Notes: generated by a model not told the origin, from the letters alone. DNA of 64,000 nt from Bacillus gaemokensis (GCF_001590835.1 NZ_LTAQ01000012.1:153168-217167), one strand, 5' to 3'. Shown: positions 21,042 to 28,340, numbered from the stretch's first letter. Numbers and translations: made by a program.

Positions 21042-21892
21042 TGCGTGTCTATGAAGCCCTGAAATGGGCTTCTTCTTTTTTACAAGAAAATGGGCGAGAT
21101 GCAAATGCGGGAGAAATTGTCCTTTGTCATGTATTAAAGACGAATCGAACAGGCTTAATGATGAACATGCGTGAAGAGATGTCTGAGGAACAAGAAAAAA
21201 CTTTTACAGAATTTATCCACAAACATGCGGATGGAATTCCTGTTCAATATATGATGGGTTATGAAATGTTTTATGGTCGTTCATTTTTTGTAAATGAAGA
21301 AGTACTAATCCCAAGGCCAGAAACAGAAGAACTTATAGTAGGCGTGTTAGAGAGAGTTCAGCGCAAGTTTGATAAGCAAGAACTACATGTAGCTGATATT
21401 GGAACTGGAAGCGGGGCAATTTCAATTACGCTCGCTTTAGAAAATCAAAACCTTCATGTGTATACAGTAGATATTGCGCAGGAATCTATTGAAGTTGCGA
21501 AAGAAAATGCGAAAACATTAGACGCAAATGTAACGTTCTATCATGGGGATTTATTATCACCATTTTATGAAACGGGGCAGAAATTAGATGTTGTTGTTTC
21601 AAATCCTCCATACATCCCAGAAGAAGACTGGAGAGGCCTTTCTTCGGTTGTGAAAGAGCACGAACCGAAGCGTGCACTTGTTGGTGGAGAAGATGGACTA
21701 GATTTTTATCGTCGTTTTATGGAAGAATTGCCAAATGTATTACAAAATAAAGCGATTGTTGCTTTTGAAGTAGGTGTAGGGCAAGGTGAAGATGTAAAAG
21801 GATTATTACAGCAAACATTTCCACATGCTTTTGTAGAAGTTGTTTTTGATATTAATGGAAAAGATCGTATGGTATTTGCAGAAATGGAGTAA
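21041..21892 (+). CDS. prmC: Release factor glutamine methyltransferase
   Basis: 283 residues. An N-terminal helical domain precedes a class I SAM methyltransferase fold with VADIGTGSGAISITLAL (residues about 113-129). The signature NPPYIPEE (about 186-193) binds the substrate glutamine. It methylates the GGQ glutamine of RF1 (the preceding gene) and RF2. Start ATG overlaps the prfA stop. A terminator stem includes its own stop codon. Confidence 0.95.
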   Translation: MRVYEALKWASSFLQENGRDANAGEIVLCHVLKTNRTGLMMNMREEMSEEQEKTFTEFIHKHADGIPVQYMMGYEMFYGRSFFVNEEVLIPRPETEELIVGVLERVQRKFDKQELHVADIGTGSGAISITLALENQNLHVYTVDIAQESIEVAKENAKTLDANVTFYHGDLLSPFYETGQKLDVVVSNPPYIPEEDWRGLSSVVKEHEPKRALVGGEDGLDFYRRFMEELPNVLQNKAIVAFEVGVGQGEDVKGLLQQTFPHAFVEVVFDINGKDRMVFAEME

Positions 21893-21917
21893 GGGTTAAC
21901 TTTACTCCATTTTTTTA
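21884..21917 (+). terminator. Terminator overlapping the prmC stop codon
   Basis: AAATGGAGTAA pairs with TTTACTCCATTT, followed by T residues. The stop codon TAA is within the left arm. Confidence 0.85.
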
Positions 21918-21918
21918 T

Positions 21919-22080
21919 ATAAATCCATTGTGACTTTTCAACATATAAGTCGCTGCCACGAAGCACAAAAGTTGACCTGCTCTCGTTTCCTCTCTCTGTT
22001 TTAACTTGGCATGGGGCAGGAAAAAGCTCTGACCGCTTCTATGCATAACTGGATGCACAAAAGAAATATTTTATGTAGGT
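21919..22080 (+). repeat. Family B dispersed repeat, copy B1
   Basis: Shares with copy B3 (27488) the blocks AAATCCA, ACATATAAGTCGCTGC, GACCTGC.CTCGTTT, CATGGGGCAGGAAAA and TCTGACCGCTTCTATGCA. It fills most of the prmC-spoIIR gap. No coding potential was seen. Confidence 0.8.
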
Positions 22081-22205
22081 TGTTCAGTTTTGGTTTTTCA
22101 ATTTGTATTTACATATCCTTGAAAGTTTTTCTATAGATTGAGAATTTAATAGTTTAGAAAGAAGAAAATGTGTCTACACTGTTTACAGAAGGGACGGTGT
22201 AGGAG

Positions 22206-23057
22206 ATGAAAAAACAAGCGATTGCCTATTTTCTTTTATTATTAATTGGTGCACAGTTACTTGTGCAGTTTGGATATATGAAAGCTGATGCAAAGGGGCC
22301 GACTGTTATTCCAAAAGAAGCTGTTCGATTACGGATTTTGGCAAATAGTGATTCGAAAGAAGATCAAGCACTAAAACGTAAAGTGCGCGATGAAGTAAAA
22401 GCGCAAATTGATGGCTGGGTAGCAGATTTAAAATCGTTTGAAGATGCACGTCGCGTTATCCAAAGTCACATCCCTGAAATTGAAAAGACGGTTGCGAAAA
22501 CATTAAAACAAGAAGGAAGTAAAGAATCATTTCAAGTTACATTTGGAAAAAATATAAAGTTCCCTACAAAAGTATATGGGAATTTTATTTATCCCGCAGG
22601 GGAATATGAAGCGGTACTTATTTCAATCGGTAAAGGGGAAGGCGCAAATTGGTGGTGCGTGTTATTCCCGCCGATGTGTTTCCTAGACTTTTCTAGTGGA
22701 ACAGCTGTCAAAAAGGAAGAGCATGTTGTAAAAGCGGAATCTGTGGAGGAAGAGGAACAACCGGTGACAACGCAGAAAGAAAAAGAAATTGTATCTGAAA
22801 ATAAAGAAGTGGATGCAAGACAGGCAGCTAGAAAAGGAGTACCGAAAAAAGAGGTTACTCCGAAAGTGAAAACAACTGTGAAGGAGACAAAAGAAGAATT
22901 AAAACAAGAAGAAATAAAATCTGTGGAAAAAACGGAAGAGCCTGTGGAAAAGAAAGAAGAAAAATCAAATGAAACAGTACAAGTAGAAGAGGAAGAGGAA
23001 CAACCGAAAGTAAAGTTATTTATTGTCGAAGCATTTAACTCTTTATTTTCTAGGTAA
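22206..23057 (+). CDS. spoIIR: Stage II sporulation protein R
   Basis: 283 residues. An N-terminal signal peptide (residues about 1-30) precedes the conserved core AVRLRILANSDSKEDQALKRKV... and GEGANWWCVLFPPMCF (about residues 140-155). SpoIIR is made in the forespore under SigF and triggers SpoIIGA to process pro-SigE in the mother cell. Between the core and a short C-terminal hydrophobic helix (VKLFIVEAFNSLFSR region) lies a stretch of about 95 residues almost entirely K, E, V and T, making this copy longer than B. subtilis SpoIIR. I could not find a convincing SigF promoter by eye. Confidence 0.92.
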   Translation: MKKQAIAYFLLLLIGAQLLVQFGYMKADAKGPTVIPKEAVRLRILANSDSKEDQALKRKVRDEVKAQIDGWVADLKSFEDARRVIQSHIPEIEKTVAKTLKQEGSKESFQVTFGKNIKFPTKVYGNFIYPAGEYEAVLISIGKGEGANWWCVLFPPMCFLDFSSGTAVKKEEHVVKAESVEEEEQPVTTQKEKEIVSENKEVDARQAARKGVPKKEVTPKVKTTVKETKEELKQEEIKSVEKTEEPVEKKEEKSNETVQVEEEEEQPKVKLFIVEAFNSLFSR

Positions 23058-23107
23058 GTACTATTTGTGTATCCCTCCTCATATATAGAATTGAGGGGGG
23101 ATACGTT

Positions 23108-23566
23108 GTGAAAAAGATCGGTTTTGCTACAGAAGCTGATATTGAAAGATTACATTCTTTTTTCGGACAAGCTAATAAAAAAGATGATAAAATAAATGAG
23201 TTATATGAGCAGTTTATGATGCTTGAAGATGACGGAGAAATAGAAGCTGTTATTGGTTATGAACAAGAAGGGGAGGATGTTCTCATTCGTTCTTGCTTGT
23301 TCACACCAAATGTGGATAACCAGACTTTCTTATACTTTTTTGAAATGTTTTTGCAGTATATGAAAGAGAAAAGTATTCACCAATTGTATTTACTCACAAA
23401 TCATCCACAATCTGTGACGATATTTCAGTTTTTTCACTTTACCACTGTGGAAAAAGATAAAGTTCCAGAGGATATTCAGCAGCTAGAACATTTTTGTAAA
23501 AATATAAAACAGCAAAATGTAATAATACTAAATTGTCAGCTATTCACAAAGTTATCCACGGATTAA
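23108..23566 (+). CDS. ywlB: YwlB-like protein, degenerate GNAT fold suspected
   Basis: 152 residues from GTG behind GAGGGGGGA. The pattern of strands and helices (ADIERLHSFFGQA, IEAVIGYEQ, FFEMFLQYMKEKSIHQLYLLTN) resembles a GNAT acetyltransferase, but the usual acetyl-CoA loop (Q/RxxGxG/A) is not evident. Position between spoIIR and tsaC matches B. subtilis ywlB. The function is unknown to me. The 3' end and downstream spacer are part of a DnaA-box cluster. Confidence 0.7.
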   Translation: MKKIGFATEADIERLHSFFGQANKKDDKINELYEQFMMLEDDGEIEAVIGYEQEGEDVLIRSCLFTPNVDNQTFLYFFEMFLQYMKEKSIHQLYLLTNHPQSVTIFQFFHFTTVEKDKVPEDIQQLEHFCKNIKQQNVIILNCQLFTKLSTD

Positions 23567-23733
23567 TCAGGTTTATCCACATTTTGTGGATAAACCTTGT
23601 TTGTCTTTTGGGTAAATCTCATAGTAAACTACAAATAGATAAGTATTATATGGAAGAAAAGGACGTGGAAAAAAATGCATACAAATATGTGGGTTGTGGA
23701 TAATGTTGTGGAAATAAAAAAATATTATCCACA
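23552..23733. other. DnaA-box cluster between ywlB and tsaC
   Basis: Perfect TTATCCACA boxes lie at 23573-23581 (+), 23585-23593 (-), 23695-23703 (-) and 23725-23733 (+), with one-mismatch boxes at 23552-23560, 23446-23454 and 23401-23409. A further perfect box lies at 24448-24456 inside tsaC. Two of the perfect boxes also form the arms of the ywlB terminator. From memory, a DnaA-binding cluster is reported in the same ywlC-ywlB interval of B. subtilis. Confidence 0.85.
23569..23605 (+). terminator. ywlB terminator built from two opposed DnaA boxes
   Basis: AGGTTTATCCACA pairs perfectly (13 bp) with TGTGGATAAACCT around a 3-nt loop. The T-run is interrupted. Confidence 0.65.
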
Positions 23734-24718
23734 ACTACAAGAAGCAGCAAGATTATTAAGAGAAAATGAAGCGATTGCCTTTCCGACAGAAACGGTATAC
23801 GGACTAGGGGCAAATGCGATGAATGATGAAGCGATTGCGAAAATTTTTGAAGCAAAAGGCAGACCAAGTGATAATCCACTAATTGTCCACATTGGTGCAA
23901 AATCACAGTTAGAAGGAATTGTTAGAGAGATTCCGCCCGTTGCGGAAGTATTGATGAAGCACTTTTGGCCAGGACCATTAACCATTATTTTGCCTAAAAA
24001 AGAGGGTATTTCTGAAAAGGTTACAGCAGGTTTAGATACAGTTGGAGTTAGAATGCCAGATCATCCAGTAGCACTTGCTCTTATTGAAGAAGCCGATGTA
24101 CCCGTTGCCGCACCGAGCGCCAATCGTTCTGGGCGCCCGAGTCCGACTTTAGCATCTCACGTATATGAAGATTTAAATGGGAAAATTGCTGGTATTGTTG
24201 ATGGTGGTGCAACAGGTGTTGGTGTTGAATCAACAGTAATAGATTGTACGAGTGAAGTGCCGACGATTTTACGTCCAGGTGGTATTACGAAGGAGCAGTT
24301 AGAAGAAGTAATTGGAACTGTTTCGTTAGATCCTGCGTTAAAGGACGAAAAAGAAAAACCGAAGTCGCCAGGGATGAAATATACACATTACGCACCGAAA
24401 GCTCCACTTCGTATCGTTGAAGGATCTCGTGATTTTATTCAACAACTTGTGGATAAGAAACAAAGTGAAGGTTATACAGTTGGTGTATTAACGACAGAAG
24501 AATATCAACATGTGTATAAAGCAGATAGCGTATTGTCTTGTGGTATGCGAAGTGATTTGGCAAGCGTTGCAACTAAATTATACGATGTACTTAGAACATT
24601 TGATGCAAGAAATGTAGATGTAATTTATAGTGAGTCGTTTCCAAATGAAGGAATCGGGAATGCGATTATGAACCGTTTAACGAAAGCGGCAGGACATCAT
24701 ATCATTATTGAAGAGTAG
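23675..24718 (+). CDS. tsaC: Threonylcarbamoyl-AMP synthase (Sua5/YwlC)
   Basis: 347 residues, the long Sua5 form. The YrdC-like domain (residues about 20-210) has FPTETVYGLGANA, KGRPSDNPLIVHI and PVAAPSANRSGRPSPT motifs. A linker (KSPGMKYTHYAPKAPL) leads to the C-terminal Sua5 domain. It makes threonylcarbamoyl-AMP from threonine, bicarbonate and ATP for t6A37 in ANN-decoding tRNAs. The start ATG 23675 has only a weak AAGGACG site. The first codons overlap the DnaA-box cluster, so DnaA binding could affect its expression. Confidence 0.93.
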   Translation: MHTNMWVVDNVVEIKKYYPQLQEAARLLRENEAIAFPTETVYGLGANAMNDEAIAKIFEAKGRPSDNPLIVHIGAKSQLEGIVREIPPVAEVLMKHFWPGPLTIILPKKEGISEKVTAGLDTVGVRMPDHPVALALIEEADVPVAAPSANRSGRPSPTLASHVYEDLNGKIAGIVDGGATGVGVESTVIDCTSEVPTILRPGGITKEQLEEVIGTVSLDPALKDEKEKPKSPGMKYTHYAPKAPLRIVEGSRDFIQQLVDKKQSEGYTVGVLTTEEYQHVYKADSVLSCGMRSDLASVATKLYDVLRTFDARNVDVIYSESFPNEGIGNAIMNRLTKAAGHHIIIEE

Positions 24719-24751
24719 ACGAGTATGTAGCGCGTCTTTCTATAGGAATAC

Positions 24752-24925
24752 AAATTGAAAAACGGCATAAAACCTTTCTTTTTAGGTGGGAGAGAGCGTC
24801 CGACCGTGCATAGAAGCGGTCAGATCCTTTTTTAACCCCATGCCGAGTAAAAATAGAGAGAAAAAATAAGTGCGGATCACCTTTTGTTCTTCGTAGCCCG
24901 TAACTTGTATGTTAAACAATCAAAA
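24752..24925 (-). repeat. Family B dispersed repeat, copy B2 (inverted)
   Basis: The reverse complement aligns with B3. Shared blocks are AAAACCTTTCTTTTTAGGTG, GGGAGAGAGCGTCCGACC, TGCATAGAAGCGGTCAGA and CCCCATGCC. An inner hairpin pairs CCGACCG with CGGTCAG. It lies between tsaC and mntP. Confidence 0.8.
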
Positions 24926-24960
24926 TGGAATTATATAGAACACTTTCATAGATTCTATTT

Positions 24961-25001
24961 CTCCTCGGATGAGCATATTGTGAAGTAGCACGTCCGAGGA
25001 G
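24961..25001 (+). promoter_or_regulatory. Hairpin sequestering the mntP ribosome binding site
   Basis: CTCCTCGGA (24961-24969) is the exact complement of TCCGAGGAG (24993-25001). The right arm is the start of the GAGGAGGGG Shine-Dalgarno of mntP, whose ATG is at 25010. This would mask translation unless opened. I do not see the conserved yybP-ykoY (Mn riboswitch) core, so it is not called as that class. Confidence 0.6.
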
Positions 25002-25009
25002 GGGCAAGA

Positions 25010-25558
25010 ATGACGTTTGAACAGCTAGTACCTTTAATTATTATGGCATTTGCCTTAGGGATGGATGCTTTTTCTGTAAGCCTCGGCATGGGTATGGTGA
25101 CATTAAGGATGCGGCAAATTTTTTATATTGGTGTGACAATAGGTGTATTTCATATTATTATGCCATTTCTAGGTATGGTCCTTGGACGCCTTTTATCAGA
25201 AAAATTTGGCCAAGTTGCTACTATTGCTGGAGCTATTTTATTAATCGGATTAGGATTTTATATTATGTATTCTTCTATTTTAGAAAGTGAAGAAACAAGG
25301 TCTACTCCTGTTGGGATTAGTTTATTAGTATTTGCATTTAGTGTAAGTATTGATAGCTTTTCGGTTGGGCTCAGCCTTGGGATCTACGGAGCGCAAATGG
25401 TTCTAACAATAGTGCTTTTTGGAGTAGTTAGTATGATATTAGCATGGAGTGGATTATTGATTGGCAGACATGCAAAGCGTATGCTTGGTACATATGGCGA
25501 AGTATTTGGTGGTATAATTCTTGTTGGTTTTGGAATATGCCTTCTTTTTCCACTATAA
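25010..25558 (+). CDS. mntP: Manganese efflux pump MntP
   Basis: 182 residues, six membrane segments in two pseudo-repeats. Acidic motifs [12 protein letters not shown] (residues about 18-29) and [12 protein letters not shown] (about 109-120) provide the conserved metal-binding aspartates. The family exports Mn(II) from the cytoplasm. It corresponds to B. subtilis ywlD by position. The SD is held in a 9-bp hairpin, a possible translational control. Confidence 0.92.
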   Translation: MTFEQLVPLIIMAFALGMDAFSVSLGMGMVTLRMRQIFYIGVTIGVFHIIMPFLGMVLGRLLSEKFGQVATIAGAILLIGLGFYIMYSSILESEETRSTPVGISLLVFAFSVSIDSFSVGLSLGIYGAQMVLTIVLFGVVSMILAWSGLLIGRHAKRMLGTYGEVFGGIILVGFGICLLFPL

Positions 25559-25594
25559 TCTTGCTATCGTGTAAGGAAATGAAGGAGGAGAAAT

Positions 25595-25726
25595 GTGGAA
25601 GCGTTACTGAAATGGTACATTCGGTTTTTAACATTTTTCCCAAAATGGTTACGCAGGCTCTTTGTTTGGGGTATTATTTTGCAAATTGTAGTACTTGGCT
25701 GGATTAAATTGATTCGTGAATGGTAA
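25595..25726 (+). CDS. Small membrane protein, 43 residues
   Basis: GTG start behind GAAGGAGGAG at good spacing. The product begins MEALLKWYIRFLTFFPKW and ends LGWIKLIREW, with a hydrophobic segment (WGIILQIVVLGWI region, residues about 25-37) flanked by arginines and lysines, so it is probably a single-pass membrane protein. It begins 36 nt after mntP and may be co-transcribed with it. I do not recognise a family. Support is the ribosome site and composition only. Confidence 0.6.
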   Translation: MEALLKWYIRFLTFFPKWLRRLFVWGIILQIVVLGWIKLIREW

Positions 25727-25812
25727 GTTAAGTTCCTTTCTGTACAAAATATAGTTCCTATTCATATTCGTTATAACAAATATAAATCATATATGTAGAA
25801 AGGATGATATGA

Positions 25813-26088
25813 ATGACAAGAGTAAAGCAGCTTTGTGGCATTATTATTAGTTTCTTTGTCTTTTGGTTCAGTATGCTCGGTGTACAAATGTTTGCTGAGT
25901 TTTTAGATATAGATTCTTTAAAATTTATTGAGGGTAAAACAGAAGCGGCACGTATGTTTTATTCACCTTATCCATTCTTTATTGTATTTATCATTACACT
26001 TCTTTCATTATATTTCTTTGTTTTAAAACTTGGAAAGCCGAAGAAGGAGAAGGTGCCTACGTTAGAGGAGAAGCGAGAAGAAGTATAA
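25813..26088 (+). CDS. Two-pass membrane protein of unknown function
   Basis: 91 residues with AAAGGATG upstream. Two hydrophobic helices (residues about 8-28 and 53-71) are joined by a loop containing EFLDIDSLKFIEGKTEAARMFY, and the C-terminal tail is Lys/Glu-rich (KPKKEKVPTLEEKREEV). I cannot name the family. It follows the 43-residue membrane protein and may belong to the same transcript. A terminator follows at 26181. Confidence 0.75.
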   Translation: MTRVKQLCGIIISFFVFWFSMLGVQMFAEFLDIDSLKFIEGKTEAARMFYSPYPFFIVFIITLLSLYFFVLKLGKPKKEKVPTLEEKREEV

Positions 26089-26180
26089 GTTTCAGATAAA
26101 AGAGGAGAAAACCAATCATCTACTAACCAACTATTGTGATAGAAGTCGATGATCACCTTTTCCTTTTTTCTAGGATAAAA

Positions 26181-26216
26181 AAGACCAGCTTAAGTGATGT
26201 TTAAGCTGGTCTTTTG
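26181..26216 (+). terminator. Terminator after 91-residue membrane protein gene
   Basis: AAGACCAGCTTAA pairs perfectly with TTAAGCTGGTCTT, followed by TT and preceded by an A-run, so it may act in both directions. Confidence 0.9.
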
Positions 26217-26227
26217 GCTTTTGAATT

Positions 26228-26718
26228 AATGATCTGTCTGAGAGGCAAGAATGGTCGGTGGCTTCACGTCTTCCTGCGAGGCAAAAAGCATCTCTCTGTC
26301 AGAAGCTCCATCCCCCTCGCATTCAGGGCGAGCCACTTGCGCTTTTAAAATATATCCAGTTCCGACGGCTAGAATCTTCGGCCATTTCACCCCCTCGATC
26401 GAAGCCAAAAGCGCTTCTCTGTCGGAAGCTCCAATGTCATGTGATTCTGAGCGAGCTGTCTCCGCTTTTAAATATATCCAGCTCCCCCTCCTAGGCCCTT
26501 GCGTCTAAGAACCTTCCCCACCAGAAGGTAAAGAGCACCTTCTGTGGGAAAGAACCTTAACCACCGGGCCTAAGCAGTCGGTTCCACTTTTAAATATATC
26601 CAGTTCCAGCGGCAAGCTCTTCGTGTCTAAGAACCTTCCGCCCAAAAGGCAAAGAGCGCCTTGTGTGCGAAAGAACCTTAGCCAGTCAGAGCTGAACGAG
26701 CCGTCTCCACTTTTAAAT
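26228..26718 (-). repeat. Family A repeat cluster A4 (four inverted units)
   Basis: Four tandem reverse-oriented units are joined by TTTTAAATATATCCAG-type linkers (boundaries near 26346, 26468 and 26591). Subtypes alternate as in A3. The last linker overlaps the 3' end of the flavin reductase gene and supplies its stop codon. Confidence 0.85.
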
Positions 26719-27324
26719 AGGCCTTACAAGTTCAAATTGTTCTCCTAATTTAGCATAGTTGTGTCCTGCTAGTCGGCTTACTGGCTTTAGTCCTTCTGCG
26801 TGAATTCGGCCGTTTTCATATAGGTGTTCTGCGACATGGAAACGAACGACGCGCCCGATTAGTAGGTCACATGCTGGGGAGTCTTCTGTTCCCCCTAGTG
26901 GGATGGCGCGTTCTAGTATGCATTCCATTCGAATATTTGCTTCTTTTACGCCAGGTACTGAGATGACATCACTTTCGATAGGAGTTAGTTTGGCTAATTC
27001 AATTTCACTTTGATTGGGAGGAAGGTTTGCAGCAGTTTCGTTAATCGCTCCCACGTAGGATTCGTCAGAAATATGTACAACAAATTCACCTTGTTCAATT
27101 GCATTTCGAGAGGTATCTTTATGTTCTCCTTCTTTTCGTTGCACTGAAACAGAGATGAGTGGAGGGTTGGCAGCAACAATATTAAAGTAGCTATAAGGAG
27201 CGCCGTTTAAAACCCCGTCTTTTGTAACAGAAGTTACGAATGCGACTGGGCGCGGAATAATACTTCCTGTTAATAATTTGTAATTATCTTTTTCTGTTTG
27301 TTCATTTGGATTGATCGACAACAT
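26713..27324 (-). CDS. Flavin reductase-like FMN-binding protein
   Basis: 203 residues from ATG 27324 behind GGAAGGGAG. Split-barrel flavin-binding domain: LLTGSIIPRPVAFVTSVTKDGVLNGAPYSYF (given in part, residues about 18-48), ISVSVQRKEGEHKDT and ECILERAIPLGG. It probably binds FMN and reduces flavin or quinone-like substrates with NAD(P)H. The substrate is unknown. Its final codons, RPI-stop, fall at the edge of repeat cluster A4, so the repeat has probably replaced the original 3' end. Confidence 0.85.
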   Translation of the reverse strand: MLSINPNEQTEKDNYKLLTGSIIPRPVAFVTSVTKDGVLNGAPYSYFNIVAANPPLISVSVQRKEGEHKDTSRNAIEQGEFVVHISDESYVGAINETAANLPPNQSEIELAKLTPIESDVISVPGVKEANIRMECILERAIPLGGTEDSPACDLLIGRVVRFHVAEHLYENGRIHAEGLKPVSRLAGHNYAKLGEQFELVRPI

Positions 27325-27487
27325 ATTTGTAATCTCCCTTCCTCGATATGAATACTTCTTTGTTTGTTTACAAGATAGTGGAGGGAAACTCCTGCTAAAA
27401 AAATATTTTTTTGACGTTTTTTGTAGAGGAATCCAAAAAGAAAAGGAGTAGATTTCAGTTTGAAATCTACTCCTATCATTAATAAAT

Positions 27488-27680
27488 ATATAAATCCACT
27501 TTGATTTTTCGACATATAAGTCGCTGCTATGAAGAACACAAGGTGACCTGCACTCGTTTTCTCTTTTTGTTTTAAACTTAGAGCATGGGGCAGGAAAAGG
27601 GTCTGACCGCTTCTATGCAAGGTCGGATGCTCTCTCCCACTTAAAAAGAAAGGTTTTATGTCATTTTTTAATTCGCACTT
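27488..27680 (+). repeat. Family B dispersed repeat, copy B3
   Basis: The most complete copy. It runs from AAATCCACTTTGATTTTTC through CATGGGGCAGGAAAA and TCTGACCGCTTCTATGCA to CCCACTTAAAAAGAAAGG and TTTTATGTCA. It lies between the flavin reductase start and the doxX stop. Confidence 0.85.
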
Positions 27681-27706
27681 AAATATCTTGAAACTGAGAT
27701 AGTTGA

Positions 27707-28093
27707 TTAAAGTAAAACGTAAGCGCCAGGTCCGATTAAAGCAACGCCAACTGCAACTGCGATTAACATTAAGTTATATTCGAAACCATTTTGTGTTACC
27801 CAGTATCCATTTTTACCGTGAACTGTAAAGATTGCCACTAGCATTGTGCCAACGATAAATAATGCACCAACCCAAGTGAAGATACCTGCTGCAAATAAGA
27901 AACCGCCTAATAGCTCAGTTGTGCCAGCCATAAATGCCATGAATACGCCAGGACGTAAACCAATTGATTCCATCCAACCACCTGTTCCTTTTAGGCCATG
28001 CCCACCAAACCAACCAAATAATTTTTGAGTACCATGACCCATGAATGTAATCCCAATAATAAGACGAATAATAAGAAGACCGATGTCCATCAT
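27707..28093 (-). CDS. DoxX-family membrane protein
   Basis: 128 residues with GGAGGT 7 nt before ATG 28093. Four membrane helices and the DoxX signature GHGTQKLFGWFGGHGLKGTGGWMES begin near residue 19 (quoted in part: GHGTQKLFGWFGG). The family includes B. subtilis CatD/MhqP-type proteins linked to quinone or thiol stress. The promoter TTGACT-17-TATCAT is straddled by two TTACTT/AAGTAA palindromes, which suggests control by a MarR/DUF24 (HxlR)-type sensor. This is inference. Confidence 0.85.
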   Translation of the reverse strand: MMDIGLLIIRLIIGITFMGHGTQKLFGWFGGHGLKGTGGWMESIGLRPGVFMAFMAGTTELLGGFLFAAGIFTWVGALFIVGTMLVAIFTVHGKNGYWVTQNGFEYNLMLIAVAVGVALIGPGAYVLL

Positions 28094-28116
28094 TTATAAA
28101 ACCTCCAAAAAGTTAT

Positions 28117-28169
28117 TTACTTATCTTATGTAAGTAATGATAAATCAGTAACTTACTTTAGTCAAGTAA
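28117..28169 (-). promoter_or_regulatory. doxX promoter with two TTACTT...AAGTAA operators
   Basis: On the minus strand, -35 TTGACT (28165-28160), 17 bp, -10 TATCAT (28142-28137). Palindrome 1 (28117-28137) has 7-bp arms TTACTTA/TAAGTAA with a 7-nt centre, next to the -10. Palindrome 2 (28153-28169) has 6-bp arms with a 5-nt centre and overlaps the -35. Confidence 0.75.
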
Positions 28170-28295
28170 CTTTTGATAAAAATATGGAGGAAATTTTACA
28201 AATCGATAACAAAAAACAAAATGTTGTAAAGACCTCTAGACAAGTTAGGGGAAAAAAGAGAGAATATAAGAGAAGAAGTGAATTCCATCATTGTT

Positions 28296-28340
28296 ATTCA
28301 GACAATCTGAATTGACTGGAATTTTACAAAGCGATACAAT
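28296..28340 (+). promoter_or_regulatory. Promoter of EIIA gene with abutting palindrome
   Basis: TTGACT (28312-28317), 17 bp, TACAAT (28335-28340). Immediately upstream, ATTCAGA-CAA-TCTGAAT (28296-28312) is a perfect 7-bp inverted repeat touching the -35, probably an operator. The leader to the ATG is about 135 nt. Elsewhere in 28170-28482 nothing further is seen. Confidence 0.7.

Noticed and set aside
24890-25009. yybP-ykoY manganese riboswitch upstream of mntP
   Set aside because: The conserved loops of that class could not be found; only a simple SD-masking hairpin is visible.
26251-26508. Two overlapping plus-strand frames in repeat cluster A4
   Set aside because: They translate the repeat units (internally repeating peptide), lack ribosome sites, and similar frames do not persist in other A clusters.
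27270-27620. 116-codon minus-strand frame across repeat B3 and the flavin reductase start
   Set aside because: Its body is repeat sequence, and it overlaps a real gene in a different frame.
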